Positions 47,950-61,400 of a stretch of 64,000 nt of DNA are shown piece after piece (position 1 is the stretch's first letter; every line of letters starts with the position of its first letter). The stretch covers positions 845,501 through 909,500 of the forward strand of contig NC_092572.1 in assembly GCF_037975245.1 (NCBI RefSeq). Reading direction: 5' to 3'. This DNA is from Apostichopus japonicus. Taxonomy: Eukaryota; Echinodermata; Holothuroidea; Aspidochirotida; Stichopodidae. The notes under the pieces were generated by a model. That model ran no database searches, was not told where the DNA came from, and saw only the letters and a program-made list of their open reading frames with translations. Made by a program: the position numbers and the translations under genes.

Positions 47950-49722
47950 CAATTTGCAGATGTCGATTAATTCTAAACAGTAATAAAAACAATATAAGTT
48001 TTGTATGCGGAATTATATTATGAAAGTGAAATCAGTATGCCTCTACGGCTATCTGTAATCGACTTACAATTTGAAATCACGGTTTTGTGTTAAAGGAACT
48101 AACAACAGATACTTCTGTATTGTTTCTAAATCTAAAATGAATGTATGCCTGTTGCTTGTCCTGTTCTCCAAACAGTCTAGAGTTGCTACAGATGTTATGG
48201 AATTATAGCCCAGACAACATGGGGATGTTTATTAATTGCTTAACAATGATGTTAATACATTTGCACAAATGATTGTATAATGAGGTTTCAATAGGTACTA
48301 TGTATAACACCCAAGCTATATTGTATAGCAAGATAAAACATACTTAGGCAGAGTTTTATTAATTCGATAAATCTTGGAATTATGATGATAGACAAGCACA
48401 TAACGCAGAACATATCGTAATCATGCATGAAACAGACAGTTTAGGCATATTAAATAAAACTATTTAGCACAAGTGCACAGATGTTAGTATAATTATGTAA
48501 CCTAATATGATCGATATGATTCGATTAATGACGTCTTGTAATGTCAACAGTAAAGGACACACAGAACATCTTTATAATAAATATCTATGAGGTTTGTTCC
48601 AAACAACTCCCCAACACATTTATAAGAAATAACAGCTCTGTGCGGAAGGTCTCCTAGAATAATACCAATGCCCGATATCATACTTTGATTTTCTTATCAT
48701 ATTTTGAGGGAACTTTTAGACAGCGTGACACTTTATGCATCTTTCTGTGACGTTAACAGCTTTTTGTTTACATTTTTGTATAAACTAAAGTGTAATATAT
48801 AAAGTGCATCAATGATTTCATATTACACTTGTCTCCATGTCTCCATATGAAGTACCGTATTTGTCTTGACGAGTGAAGAAGTTTTTCATATCATATCAAT
48901 AAATAATAATGGCTGGGTTTGCGCTTTGATGATACGACCTTCTTATTAGTGAGCAAAGATCAATCACTCATCATGCTTACAAAATAAGAAATTTAAGACC
49001 TCCGATGTATAGGTCAAGTCTTTAACTACGAACCAGCTCGCCCCCTGTCTTAGTTTCTCTTGACTTGATTTAAATCGAAGCGAAAATCCCAAAACGACTT
49101 GACTTGAGTCACAAATGAAAGTAGACTTGAGTTTTTATGTTTAAATACTTGAAGTAACTCTACTTACCAATCTTACTCAATTGTGGAAAGTCGTATACAA
49201 TTTGTATTCCAAAGAAAAGTGAAAACGCACTAAAGCTATATATTTACAGTTCGGTTCGAAAACATTTGGGATGAAGGCAACAAAAACTGGCACTAACAAA
49301 TGAAAAGTATACGTCAACCATTGTGAATGTGAAATTGAAGATAACACCTTAATCCAACAAGTACATTTATTGCTGACAAGTGTGAGCGACAACATTTGTT
49401 CTCTTGAAAGGAAGTTACTTTAACATAAATTCAGTTGGAATTCTAACACTGCACACAATATAAATGAACATACTGTTATACAGACTAGTCAAGTTATTTT
49501 TTACCACAATGAAGTGATTGATTGCGATTGTGACTTCTATAGGCCAATTATTCAGTTACAGTAATAAATTTGCAGAATTGTTTATTTCAGCGTATTGAAA
49601 ATTACTTGACATGTGACATGACCACACTTAACTTGCTTTTATTTAAGACTCGATGCAATGCTCATTGGACTTTCTTTTCCAATCATATTGTGTATCTTTG
49701 GTTTTTTGTTTCTTGTAAAGCG
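47950..49722. other. Intergenic spacer between divergent receptor genes
   Basis: About 1.8 kb with no supported exon between the start of copy 3 (minus) and the (CAT)n tract upstream of the plus-strand Ig-NACHT locus. It could hold a shared promoter, but no confident core elements were seen. Confidence 0.4.
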
Positions 49723-50091
<369 letters not shown>

Positions 50092-50193
50092 GTACACGTA
50101 CATTGTCCTAGTAGACTGGTGCGATTACAAAATATTGTCATTATTTCAAACACCTATTGTGTAAGTTTATTGTTCTTTCATATAGATTTGAAA

Positions 50194-53100
50194 ATGAAGA
50201 GTCTCAATGCAAGCTACGAAACTTGGTTCCTCCTGCTCATTGCATTTGATACTTTCATAGGTAAGTAAAACTTCCTATGTATTCGATGATATCAAGGATA
50301 TTTAATCACTGCCAGGGAATACCAATCTAGATTTAGCGTCTGTCAGTGACATCAATGCATTAAGACATGTTGTTCATCTGATGCAGAAGAGTTTTGCTTA
50401 TACTACAAATAACTAATTTTGACATTAGCATGAGTTAAAACTCGAGATATTTGTTCATCGTCTTTATAAATAAGAAGATATGTTGCTCCTTAATAACGAT
50501 ATGCAAAGTGATCTAGGTTTTACTAGGGATATCAGTAGCTTGGTCACTTGGTGCGCATGTTTTATAGTACCAATGCCTACAATATATGCTGTTCTGATGA
50601 AAACAAAAGTTGAAATGTTGCCATTCTAGTTGTAAGGCTCGACATGGTTTTTATTTAATCAAATATTACTAATTTATTGTACGTAGAACTTAAACACTTT
50701 TTTTAAGCGAATTTATAACGTTTTCCTGTAGGTGTGAAAATGGCTTGCCAATCAACTTACCAAATCGAGAAGGGCAACAATGCAACGATTGGGTGCAGTC
50801 CTACTGAAGTGCCAACAGAGGTGTTTTAGTATAACGGATCTCCATCCAGTACAAACCCGATCCTTGTGTTAGCTAATGACCAAAAATCGGGCACATTGTA
50901 TGACAACATTCGATTTGATATCAATTTAGATGGCGAAATGTTAATTTCGAACGCGCAATTTGAAGATGAAGGAAAATACACCGTTGTTACTTATTTTTCC
51001 CCTGAAAATTTTCACGAAGAACAAATCACCAGACAAATAACAGGTAACATGTACTGTCGCAGTATAAATGGAGTTTTTAATTCTTGACAACATATGTATT
51101 ACAACTCTTAAAGTCCGTTAGTCTTTTAAAGCATCAGGTAATCATTACTAGTATTAGTCAATAAAGTTATAGCTATTGGTTTATCGTAGCATTATATGGA
51201 ATATAAATTTTAATGAAACTGGTTTATTGAATAATAGAAAGACTTCTTCCCTTCTCCCTTCTCTTTAAACATTATTTCATTCAGATTTCAAACTGATACA
51301 CATCTCATTTGTTTCCATTTCCTTCATTGTGGGCTGATGAATAGCTATGGATAATCGCAACATTCCAGTTCATCTATCATGACTGTTGCGTCATAATGTA
51401 CTATATACAATTGAAAAAAAAATGATGTATTTACTGCAAGCCAGACTTTATGTTTATGTTAACCTCCTGTTACATATTTTAATCAAATGGATACTTATTA
51501 CGAATATATTGAATATTTGATTACATTTTTCAGTTCATCCGCAGCAGGAATGCCCAAAGATCAGTGGTTGTAGCTCATGTTCAACTTGCGGCCTACGAGT
51601 AAACCAAACTGGTGAGCTAATATGTAAAGTTAACGGATCCCGTCCTCAAATATCTCTACAATGGGAGATAAGTAATATCAACAGTCTCCAATTCACAACA
51701 AAAGAACCCATTTCACAGGATATTAGTGGTACATGGGACACATACATAGTGTCAGCGTGTGGTGGGTTTGCAGAGATCAGATGCCTGTCCCAAGGAGATG
51801 TAAATCTTATGCAGCGTTCTGATAGTAATATTGATATAAAAGCTGGTGAGTTTGTCTTGATCATCTATTGACTGTTAAAATGATTTTAAATAATCTTGAA
51901 CACATAAGGCATTCTTAGTTTGTCGTTAACCAAGTAGTGGTGTAAAATGTTAAGCTAAAATACAGAAAATTTGCTTTATACTTAACATTTTGTGAATTAG
52001 ATTTAATAGATGAATATGAAACTTCCGTAGTCGAAATAGTAAAATGAGACATCTTGAAAGTTAAGTTTAGTTTAAAGGTTTTTTTTTTAATTATATACCA
52101 TTCATAAAATTTAGTTAAATACAAATACCCAAAAGAAACTACTCTACACGTTGTTAAATACGGCTAGCTTTGGTTTGCTGTAATTCGTTTCGCTACTATG
52201 ATCATTCACAATGTGTATGAACTATTGAATACGCGAACATTTCAAACCAATGTGTACTCTTTCTTTAGATCCATGTCCTTCGGATAACGTTGTTGCTGAT
52301 TACTCTTCAACCGTACTTCCATCAGCTTCGGTAACGTCTCGTCCCTTTCCAATCCTTCCGTTATCTACGCTGGTCATAATCGTTGTCATTATCGTAATCG
52401 TCATCGTTTCTATGATGCTAGTGTGTTTTTGTTTATGGAAGAGACATCACAGAGAGAAATATAGAAAGATTTTCCTTTTTTCTTATTCAATCAATTTATT
52501 AATATTAAATATCAATGTCTTCAGCCTTAATATTCCCGTGGATGGGATAAATTGTGTACCAAATTTGAGAAGTGTGTACCATACATATATTGATACACAT
52601 AGACCTTTGTATTTTATTTATGGTAACAAGAAAATATTTACTATTTTTGATGTTAATTTGAAACCTCAGTTGAGCTTCCTAATAAAAAATACCGCGGTAT
52701 GAATGAGAACAGAATCTAAAAATGTATTGCTCATGTGTTTTTCAGTATAGATTGGATGTGTGGTGTAAAATAAGAACAAATTTACTATTTTTGTAACTAT
52801 ATAATGATAACCCGACATTACACAGTTAGATTAAATGCATCCATTAGTAAACTTTTTTCTCTAATTTGATTTTATCTCTGATTAAATCGTCAGTTGTTAA
52901 TTCATTGAAGTCACACTATCAGACTTACGTGTTAACTTTAATGAAAAACTGTTTCAAGAGGCACTCCCTCTCTGGGACAAGTGTCTCTACTTCCCTGAAT
53001 TCTGAGATCCAAGCAAAATACACATTTAAGAAATACTATAAAATAACAAAATAATTAACTGAACGAGTTTTTAATGGCCAGTTTTCTGCAAAGATCTATA

Positions 53101-56100
53101 TGGAAACTATTAGGTGTCATAGAAAAGTAAATATATTCGATTTAATCTATAATTTCTTTCATATTTTTTATGAAAACTTGTGAGACTAACAGAAGAAATG
53201 CCTATAGCTCATGAAGTATTTAAAACTAAAAGTCAATCATTACTTAACTGTAAAACTTTACAAATGTTTTTGATGATGCAAAAGAATATAGCTTGATTAT
53301 CCAGAAATGCTGTGGTGGCAGTAACATCATCTTGCCTCACAAAAGTTGTTCATTTGTGTATTTCTGGTTCTTCCTCTAAGTGTATCCCACCCTCTAGCCT
53401 ACAGATATTAAGGGGTCAATATCTTTTTACACAGTGGCTCTCAATTTTGTTTTCTTATTGAGTGACTAAATGAAATGTTACTTTGGTTTATTTGTGGAGT
53501 ATTAACTATTTTGTTCAAAACTATGTTCGCTGCCAAACTATGTTTAGCATAACTGCTCTTGTAGAGGAAAATGATAATGAGAGGGTGGGGGGGGGGGGGG
53601 GTACATAAGCATTAACCCTTAAAACTGCATGAGTTATCTGTATTTTCCTGTTAAATATCAATTCTTTCAACTTTTTAATATCCTTGCATTTCCTCATTCA
53701 GGGATGGGCTGATCTATCTTAAATTAACTTATTCAGAACTCTTATACTTAAGTAATTCTCAACCAGTGATTTCTCCTTTTAAGTTTTGAGTAGCTAACAG
53801 GACATATCTTGTATTGTTTCTTTATATAATTCATACTGTACATTAGATAGCCAATTTAAGTTACATTCAAGGTCTGAAAATTATGCCAAAGCATCTACTG
53901 GATGTCTTTTAGTAGCAACCAAAGTAAACTTCATTCAGAAAATGCTGTAAACAACGGAACATTTTAGTGTAGTTGGATCTAAAGTTGTAAGATTGCCTTC
54001 ATTCCTTTAACGAGTGTTCATCCTGATACTCAGAGAGTGACAGCCCAAATGCAAATCCAAGCCCAAACAATGGATTCGAGTACGACAGCCCTGTATTGCA
54101 ATATTAAAATGACTTCACTTCAATAATTAAGTTCAGTAATAAATGTAGTGATATTTTGCGCGTGCAGCAATAGAAATATATGATTATTCGTGCCATGTTT
54201 GATACTACTAGTTGTGATTGATTAATATTCAAGCGGTTGCTAACCCAATAACGCTTTTAACAAAAGGACCACGTATACGTCCAAGTTACTGACAAATATT
54301 CTTTTACTTGATACAACGCTGCTGCATAAACATTCTTCTGGTCCATAGATGCATACAAGGTAGAAATGCGAATAAAACTGGTCAGACTTTTCTTGAAAAT
54401 TAATTATTCTATTCAGGAGACGTCAAACGATGGAGAGTTTGAAGAGAATTATCCGGCGACGACATTTAAAGTAAGTATCACTAACTATCGACAGTATATG
54501 ATCAGTTGGATTTGATCATATCATAAACTAGTAGTAAAGCGTGTTCTATAGCAGTACTATATTTCCATTAGATAAAGCATTGCTTTAAGCTAGAGTTAAA
54601 ATTTTCAAAATTTTCATATTTTTTTCGTGCAGAAAAAGATAAAAAGCTAGGGAGTCTCGTATCTCTACTCTGTGAGAGCTACAAACACCGCCTGCTCTTG
54701 AAACCTTCCCCGGAACAAGTATATCTCTCAATTTTGATACCTTGTATGTGGATGCCAATGTTCCGTACAATGGATGAATGACAAGTATCCAAAAAAGACA
54801 ACTACCGGTAAATTGATGATGAATGAAAACCTTCTCAAGAACGAGTTTGTGATATTGAAAGCAGATCTTGGATATGGGAAAACAGCATGTTTTCTACAGA
54901 TGTTAAATCAATGGATTCAGAAAAAAGAGAACACGTTGGTTCTAATTTATGTATATCTGAATTACCAAAACTATCAGAAGACTCTCACTGAATTAATAAT
55001 GGACGATTTAGCCACAAATTGCAATTTAAAGACCAAAGATGTCTATACTATTTTGTTGAATGAGCCTGTCATTGTTCTGATAGATGGCTTTAGCGAACTG
55101 TATTTAGGCGACATTTGTGGTAATGTGTCAGCATATGTTCGCGAACTTCTAAATAGAACATTCCCTTGCCAAACAGAGATTTCTGAGAACAAAGTTAATG
55201 ATGAGAATACCATTCGAAAGGGCCGTAACGAAATGCAACAACTTGATGGAGATGGAAGCGAGATTTGTGAAGCCATAACAACAGCTATTAAACAAATGAG
55301 AGTTTGGTTATCACTGCGCCAGACTGATGGCATATGTCAAACTGCTGCAAGTCTACGACAATTGAGCTTAGCGAATTTAAAAAGGAAGAATTTACAGAAT
55401 TATCAAAAAGAATTTACAACTATCATCGTTGCTGTAGAGATACCGATCGTGAAAAGGGTGACTCTTGGGTGACAGAACGCAGAAGATACCTTTGAAGGTG
55501 AAATCGCTGACATGTTAAAAAAGAGTAATTTCATTGAGACTTGGGGTTTTGTTGAAAGTGTTCCCAATGCACCTTTATTCTTATCGACAATGTTATATCT
55601 GGACGTTGACAAAAGCACAAAAGGTGTGCGTCCGGCCGGCCATTGGCGTATGTCAAATATTGTTGAATCTATCATTGACTGTACGGAACGTCATTACATG
55701 TCAAAGCTAAATGTGGAGAAACCTGACTTTTGTCAAGTGAGGAAGGAAATAGGGAAGACTTTGCTTAGTGTATTAGATAAGAAGTCTCCACATTCTGTCA
55801 ACGAATGGAAAAAGTTATGGAAAGTGATCTCAAAGGAGTTATTTTAACAGGTCTGCTGCACACAGACGAGTATTCATCGAAGGATGCTTCCAGCTCAAAG
55901 AGCTCTTGTGTTAGTCTTCGTTATCCAGATCTGAGAGAATATTTTTTAGGACATCGTTTTCTACATGCAGTCAACGACAAGAAATTTATAAAACATTATA
56001 TCAAAAATAATCTTCAAAATAAAGACTTTAAAGATGCATTAAGGTACATTTGCGGCATTAATAGTGACGTAGACAAAACACATTTCAAAATGAAAGTTTT

Positions 56101-56104
56101 TTGA
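50194..56104 (+). pseudogene. Ig-Ig-TM-NACHT receptor, disrupted
   Basis: Phase-1 exons: 50194-50260 signal peptide (67 nt, core TWFLLLIAFDTFI), 50732-51043 Ig1 (312 nt), 51534-51845 Ig2 (312 nt; ELICKVNG, ISLQWEI, AEIRCLSQ), and 52269 onward, a Ser/Thr/Pro stem and TM helix (STLVIIVVIIVIVIVSMMLV) ending KRHHREKYRK. From 54633 an NLR-type NACHT region follows: LGYGKT with upstream KAD (Walker A) and VIVLIDGFSE (Walker B), then RYPDLREYFLGHRF and RYICGI segments. Breaks: TAG at 50827-50829 in place of the Ig Trp codon; frame changes near 54700-54770, 55345, 55480 and 55835. The link between the TM and NACHT parts is not proven, as no clean donor was found after the TM; two adjacent genes are possible. 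A working protein would be a surface receptor with an intracellular NTPase. Confidence 0.62.
53060..54410. other. Stretch without a supported exon
   Basis: It lies between the TM and NACHT parts of the disrupted locus. It contains a poly-G run near 53586-53600 and no coding signal that I trust. A candidate 54-nt exon at 54420-54473 (ETSNDGEFEENYP in one frame) ends at GTAAGT but does not join in frame to the NACHT part. Confidence 0.4.
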
Positions 56105-56251
56105 CACTAAAGAAGAAGGATATGTGGGATGATTATATAGATTGCTTTTATGAAGTACAAGACCCAGAAGTTAAAAAACAATAGTTAACTCTATGGACAA
56201 AAACGAGGAGATCACGGTTAAACAGGTAGACTGCAAGTATCATAAACACAA

Positions 56252-56990
56252 TGTGACGTTCTTCTCTACCTTCTGTAAGTATGTTGTTATGTAACCAACC
56301 TATTCATCTGCCCTATTACGTAACATATGCTATCATTTCTCCGAGTCTTCCAATTGTTATACGATCCCAGATGCGCTCACGCGTTCTACATAACTGGAAC
56401 TCGCCAACAAATTGTTTCTGCAGACTTCGTGAGTATTCATACCCTACTAGAACATTCCTTTACACTCCGGGTATAAAAGCCGCAGACTCCCCATTGAGCG
56501 CCTTCTCCATTTTCTCCGTTCGTTCCGTTAAGAGGTTGCATACAATGCTCCACATCTCTAATGGTTCCGTGGTTTTAATTACTGTGCCCGTATTAAACGC
56601 AGTATATATTTAACTCCATACTTCTCCATTGTCGGAACTCCAACATACTACCTTCTCTAGTGGATTCTCGTCGCTCTACCTGAACTGTCTCTACATCCAG
56701 CCGAACTACTTCAACCCTTCTATAGCAAACCTGGAAACTGTCCGACTAGCCGCACTAATGTAACTCCAATCCGGCGAAAGTCAGCAACTCTCCCTCGGCT
56801 CTCCTAGGTCCAGAAAGACGTTAAATGAATTACGAAACTGTAGTTATTTATTACGTTCATATTTATTCTTTGTTCTACCATGTAAATAGCTTATTAAATG
56901 CTCTAAACTTACTTTCATCCTTATGTTCTCCTTTTTATGTCACGAAATCTGTTCTCCACGTTAAGTATGAGAACGGCCGCGTAACAATGT
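56252..56990 (+). mobile_element. Probable solo LTR (Ty3/gypsy-like)
   Basis: A C/T-rich segment of about 740 bp contains TGTAAGTATGTTGTTATGTA near the start and ends GAACGGCCGCGTAACA, a pattern common at the ends of invertebrate gypsy-type LTRs. The 9-mer ACAATGTGA occurs at both edges. No gag or pol ORF is present. Exact termini and the target duplication are uncertain. It follows directly on the last NACHT-like codons. Confidence 0.42.
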
Positions 56991-56999
56991 GAAGAGATT

Positions 57000-58430
57000 G
57001 ATCAGATCTGTTATGCTAAAACAATAATAAATTTAAATTTTTAAATGTTATTTTAGCAAATATTTACTTAACCTCGCTTTAGACAACTAACATGTCATGA
57101 TAATTGTCTGTTTTTGCTTTACCGAGTAAATTTTTATTTATGAGCATTTGATAAACGATTTAATCCGACTCTTTCAATTTTTATAGAGGACGGTGTTTCA
57201 TATTTGTGTTAACCATATGTAAAGATGCTTGGCTAGTCAAGTATAAGAACTATATTGTAATGATATTTCATAACAAATAACATTGCAAGCTTTGTTAATA
57301 TCAACCTTAGGGTGTTAATTACATTGCCTTTTAATTCCATATATGGTATACACAAGGGGCAACGTGGTAATTAAAGTTTAGAATTTACAACCTTATGGTT
57401 GTTTGAGAGACCAATATTCATAGTTAGATAACGTTTCGATAACGTTAACACTATTTAGAAGAAAAGTATACATTTACAATTCTGTCTATCTGATTTTCAA
57501 CAGTACCATCGCGACATGATAATTTTTGAGGGCATACCTGATATATCCTCTTTCGTCCATCTACTCATACCGAATGTTAGCGAGTAGTCATGCTTAGAAG
57601 GGAACTCCAAAAGCGACAAGAAGCTGAAGTTATTCCTTTAGTCAGATGGATCGCTAGTATGCCCATAGTAACCCTTCAGTAATTGCCTTTCCTGTCTAAT
57701 TTATATTAGTTACAGTGACATCACTACGTACTACAATATGTACAAATCTTTCCAAACAGTTTAGTCAATGCTAGCAGTACTATCAGAAATGTTTACATGG
57801 GATAAGCATCGAGTTTAACATTATCAATATTTATTGATGAGATTTAGAAGTTATATGTTTGACAGTGTCTCCATAATATTACAATGGCTACAGTTCTAAC
57901 ACTTCTGTTCAGTTTTAGATTCCACGATTGCGATATGGACACATTTTCTCGCGACACTATCAAAACGCTAAATCAGGCTACGTCACGCTATCGAAAGTGT
58001 GTTATGCATTTGCAAACTACTTGTTGTCTCTTAACATATTATGAACTCAAGTACGATATAAGATACCAAGTTAAACTATGAAATGAGCATTTTCATACAT
58101 TGCTCGTCCTCGACCTTATATTTCTCAAACGAACACAATTTCAAGCAGAGATCATTGTACAATGCTACTGTGATCTGAGCTGTGCTATTAAAATGTATTT
58201 CAGTTATTTCAGAGGTTAACCTCATATATAACCTCAAGTTGCGTACTGTACCAAATGTGGTTTAAGTTAAAAATATGTCGTAAACATTGTGACAATTTAT
58301 CGTATAATCAACTGTAGATTATATGTTAACGCAGAAGAGACAGAGTGGTGGACTTCAGTTTTCATATCTGCATGTGATTTCTTATCGTGTTATTTAAAAA
58401 AAATAACAGCGCGCAGACAGTCAAGTAGCT
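57000..58430. other. Stretch without a supported gene
   Basis: AT-rich sequence with only short ORFs (for example 57884-58081) and no recognisable domain or repeat family. Confidence 0.45.
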
Positions 58431-58439
58431 CCCTCTGTG

Positions 58440-61400
58440 AAATGTTCACAAACAACATAATATAAACCCTGGTCACTACAAATTAGTCTTTGTTCACAAT
58501 TGCCACTACCATTTATAACCGGAGCCGAAGGACAGATAAGAGTACAGATACAGAAGCTGAACTTATTCTGATCTCATTAAAACCGTATATGTAAAAAAAA
58601 CTCGGCCTTTTGGCTAAGATCGTATTTAGTATTATGTTCCACTTTCGAGGGGAATTGTGATACACACTGACAATGATTACACATTCAAAGTCTCGCCGAA
58701 AAGGACTGAGGTTGAAAGCGGATCAGTCGATCGGTTGTTTTGTTTTACGTGCCCAGGTTCTTACCTGGTGACTTTTCTTAACAAGTATATGTAAATATAC
58801 GGTTATGACCAGATAATTTACAATGCTACCGCTTTTCGTTTTCTTCCATAATCCTGGTTCCTGTTTTTATTAAGTACAATACAAACAGTCACGAAGAGCA
58901 GGCATTATATAAAGCGTAACAGCGTCACCTTATTGATGGCAAACATTGAGCTCTTGACGAGTTGGAAAACAAAGGGAAACAGCGCGATTAAGAGAATGAA
59001 AATGACTTACATCATTTGGCATAAGTTTACTTTTTCAAACTTGACCTTTTTTTGGTAACATGCTTAGGTAGAGTTATAAGACTGAGTACAAAAAAAGAGA
59101 CAAACAATAAGTAGCATTAACAAAAGTCGTGGAATAAGAAGCCAACGTCATTTTTCATTAAGCTGTCAAATTGATAATTCATTGCATAGCAGTATTGCTG
59201 TTCCTTAACTGCTATAATTTATTGGAACTTTCAAAACAGCTCAAATTAGCTATGGGATTAATTTGGTGGGGATGTGCTATGTATAGCACAGGGAAGTTCA
59301 AAGTTTCCTCTGCAAGTTATGTTTTTCCATCAAATAGAAACGTTCGCCAAAGCGTATGATTCACAATCAATTTCATTGTAATTTAAGGCACCCAAAACAT
59401 AGCGATTGGAGATTATTAGCTGGGGGGGGGCGAGTAAAATATTCGTATTTGTAGTTTAAAAAATTGTTAGAGAAAGGACATAAACGTGGGCAGTCTCTTA
59501 TTTATGCACTCTCACGTTGTTTGACGTCAGTAACTAATATTACCGTGAATAGCGATTAATTATTTTTTAATGTTATGCAGTATACATAACATAAAAATAT
59601 ATGTGGTTTACTCTTTTGGTGCAATTGTAAGTGTACAGTGGTTGATGGTACATAGCATAAAGAACGCAAGAGGAACGTGTTCTTAATTGTCAATTGACTC
59701 TTGCAATGGAGTTGCTTCCTCTATTGTTGTCCTGGTTGGAGTCACCGTTAATGTTACACGAAGCATATTATAATTAAGTCACACGATGTTAGTATTTAGC
59801 AGGCTGTCTGATCATCCTTGCACAGAGAAAATAAAATGCTTTTAATTCTCAGTCGACTATTTTAATGGACTTGCGCCCTCCATTTTCATTCTGTTTTGGT
59901 GTTAACATTAACGTTACACTAAGCTATAGGGTAATTAACACACATGTGTAAGTATTCAGCAGGGTGTTGTGGGTGATAATCGATCCAATACAATATTCGA
60001 CATGTTGAACGGATTATCTGAAATTTTCTCTTTATCAACAAATATTTGTTTCAAATTGTATATTTATATTTAAGGTAACACAATCCTACACAGATGAATA
60101 CGTTAATAATTAATGGGTGATTAATTTTTGGATATCAAATCGGAATCGTTGACTAAGCACAGTAGTATCATTGCGTCAAACTATACTAAACGCTCATGCT
60201 GTAAAAGAGGGTGTAGCTTTTGTTAAGAGTTGTTCAAAAATATCTCATTTCAGTTTTATATTAAGGCAATAATATCCAAGTACTGTTTGTTCTAACATTA
60301 GCAGTTTTCTTTAGTCAACTCTCTTGCAGGTTTTTGCTTCTTTGCAATTTGAATATTTAATATTCTTTTCAGTTGGACTATCTCCTCTGTGGAAAGTTCT
60401 GTATTGTCAATTTTATGTTACGCAGAATGCTTTCATTTTTTGTTTCTATACTAATAGTTTGACAACTTTGTTTGTAGTTTCTTTTTATTCGTGTTTCGTT
60501 GAAATTTGGTTAAATTCTGAGATGACTAGACTCCTGAATGACATGTTCATGCGTGAGAGGCAGGGAGAGGCGGAAGAACCGGATGCATTTAATGGATAAA
60601 GGAATCAATTAAAGGATGTAATAAGTTAAGCAGGTAAATATTATTCGTATTGACAACGCATTGTGATAACTCTAAAAACTAAATAAATGAGGGAGATGGG
60701 TAGAAAACATTTAACTAGGGAAAAACTACTTTTCATTAGGGTCATATTTATCATTTATAAATTCTCTTTGCTAAGAAGAATGAATTCTTAATATCAAACA
60801 TGACCATATTGGTAATGATCTTAACATATTATTTGTTATGCAGTTATCTTTCCAGACGGACAAGCCTCGCCTTTTAGCCGTGATGGTTACGCAACCAACA
60901 ACTACCAAAAACTTTAACAACAATGTCATAAAGACAATATTATGTCCAGTCCTGTAGCAGTCCTACTTGAATTCATGCTTGGTAGATATTAGGATGTCTA
61001 AATTGAATGCGTCATTACCTACGACCAGTTTTGACTACCTTGCTTTATGTGCCTGGTTACGTTGGTGTGTTTACAGGGGACTGGTCTCAACAGTTTGACG
61101 AATCACGATATTCTCAAAGAGCAAGACAGATATTTTAATAGAGATATAGAGGTGTAGGAAGGGGTGGGATGCTTTGAGATACGATGAGATGAGCAAAGTG
61201 AGACAGGGATCTTTGTTATGTGTTTAATCTTTCATTGTATGTTATAACAGCTATGAATGGAAACAAACTCGTTTCTATATACGACCGAAATTACAACAAC
61301 GTTAAGTAATAACAAATGACAAATATTAGGATCACGTGATTTCTGTTCGGTTGTTAACAATTTGTCGTTAAGTGGTTCATATCTTTCACTTTTCCTTTCA

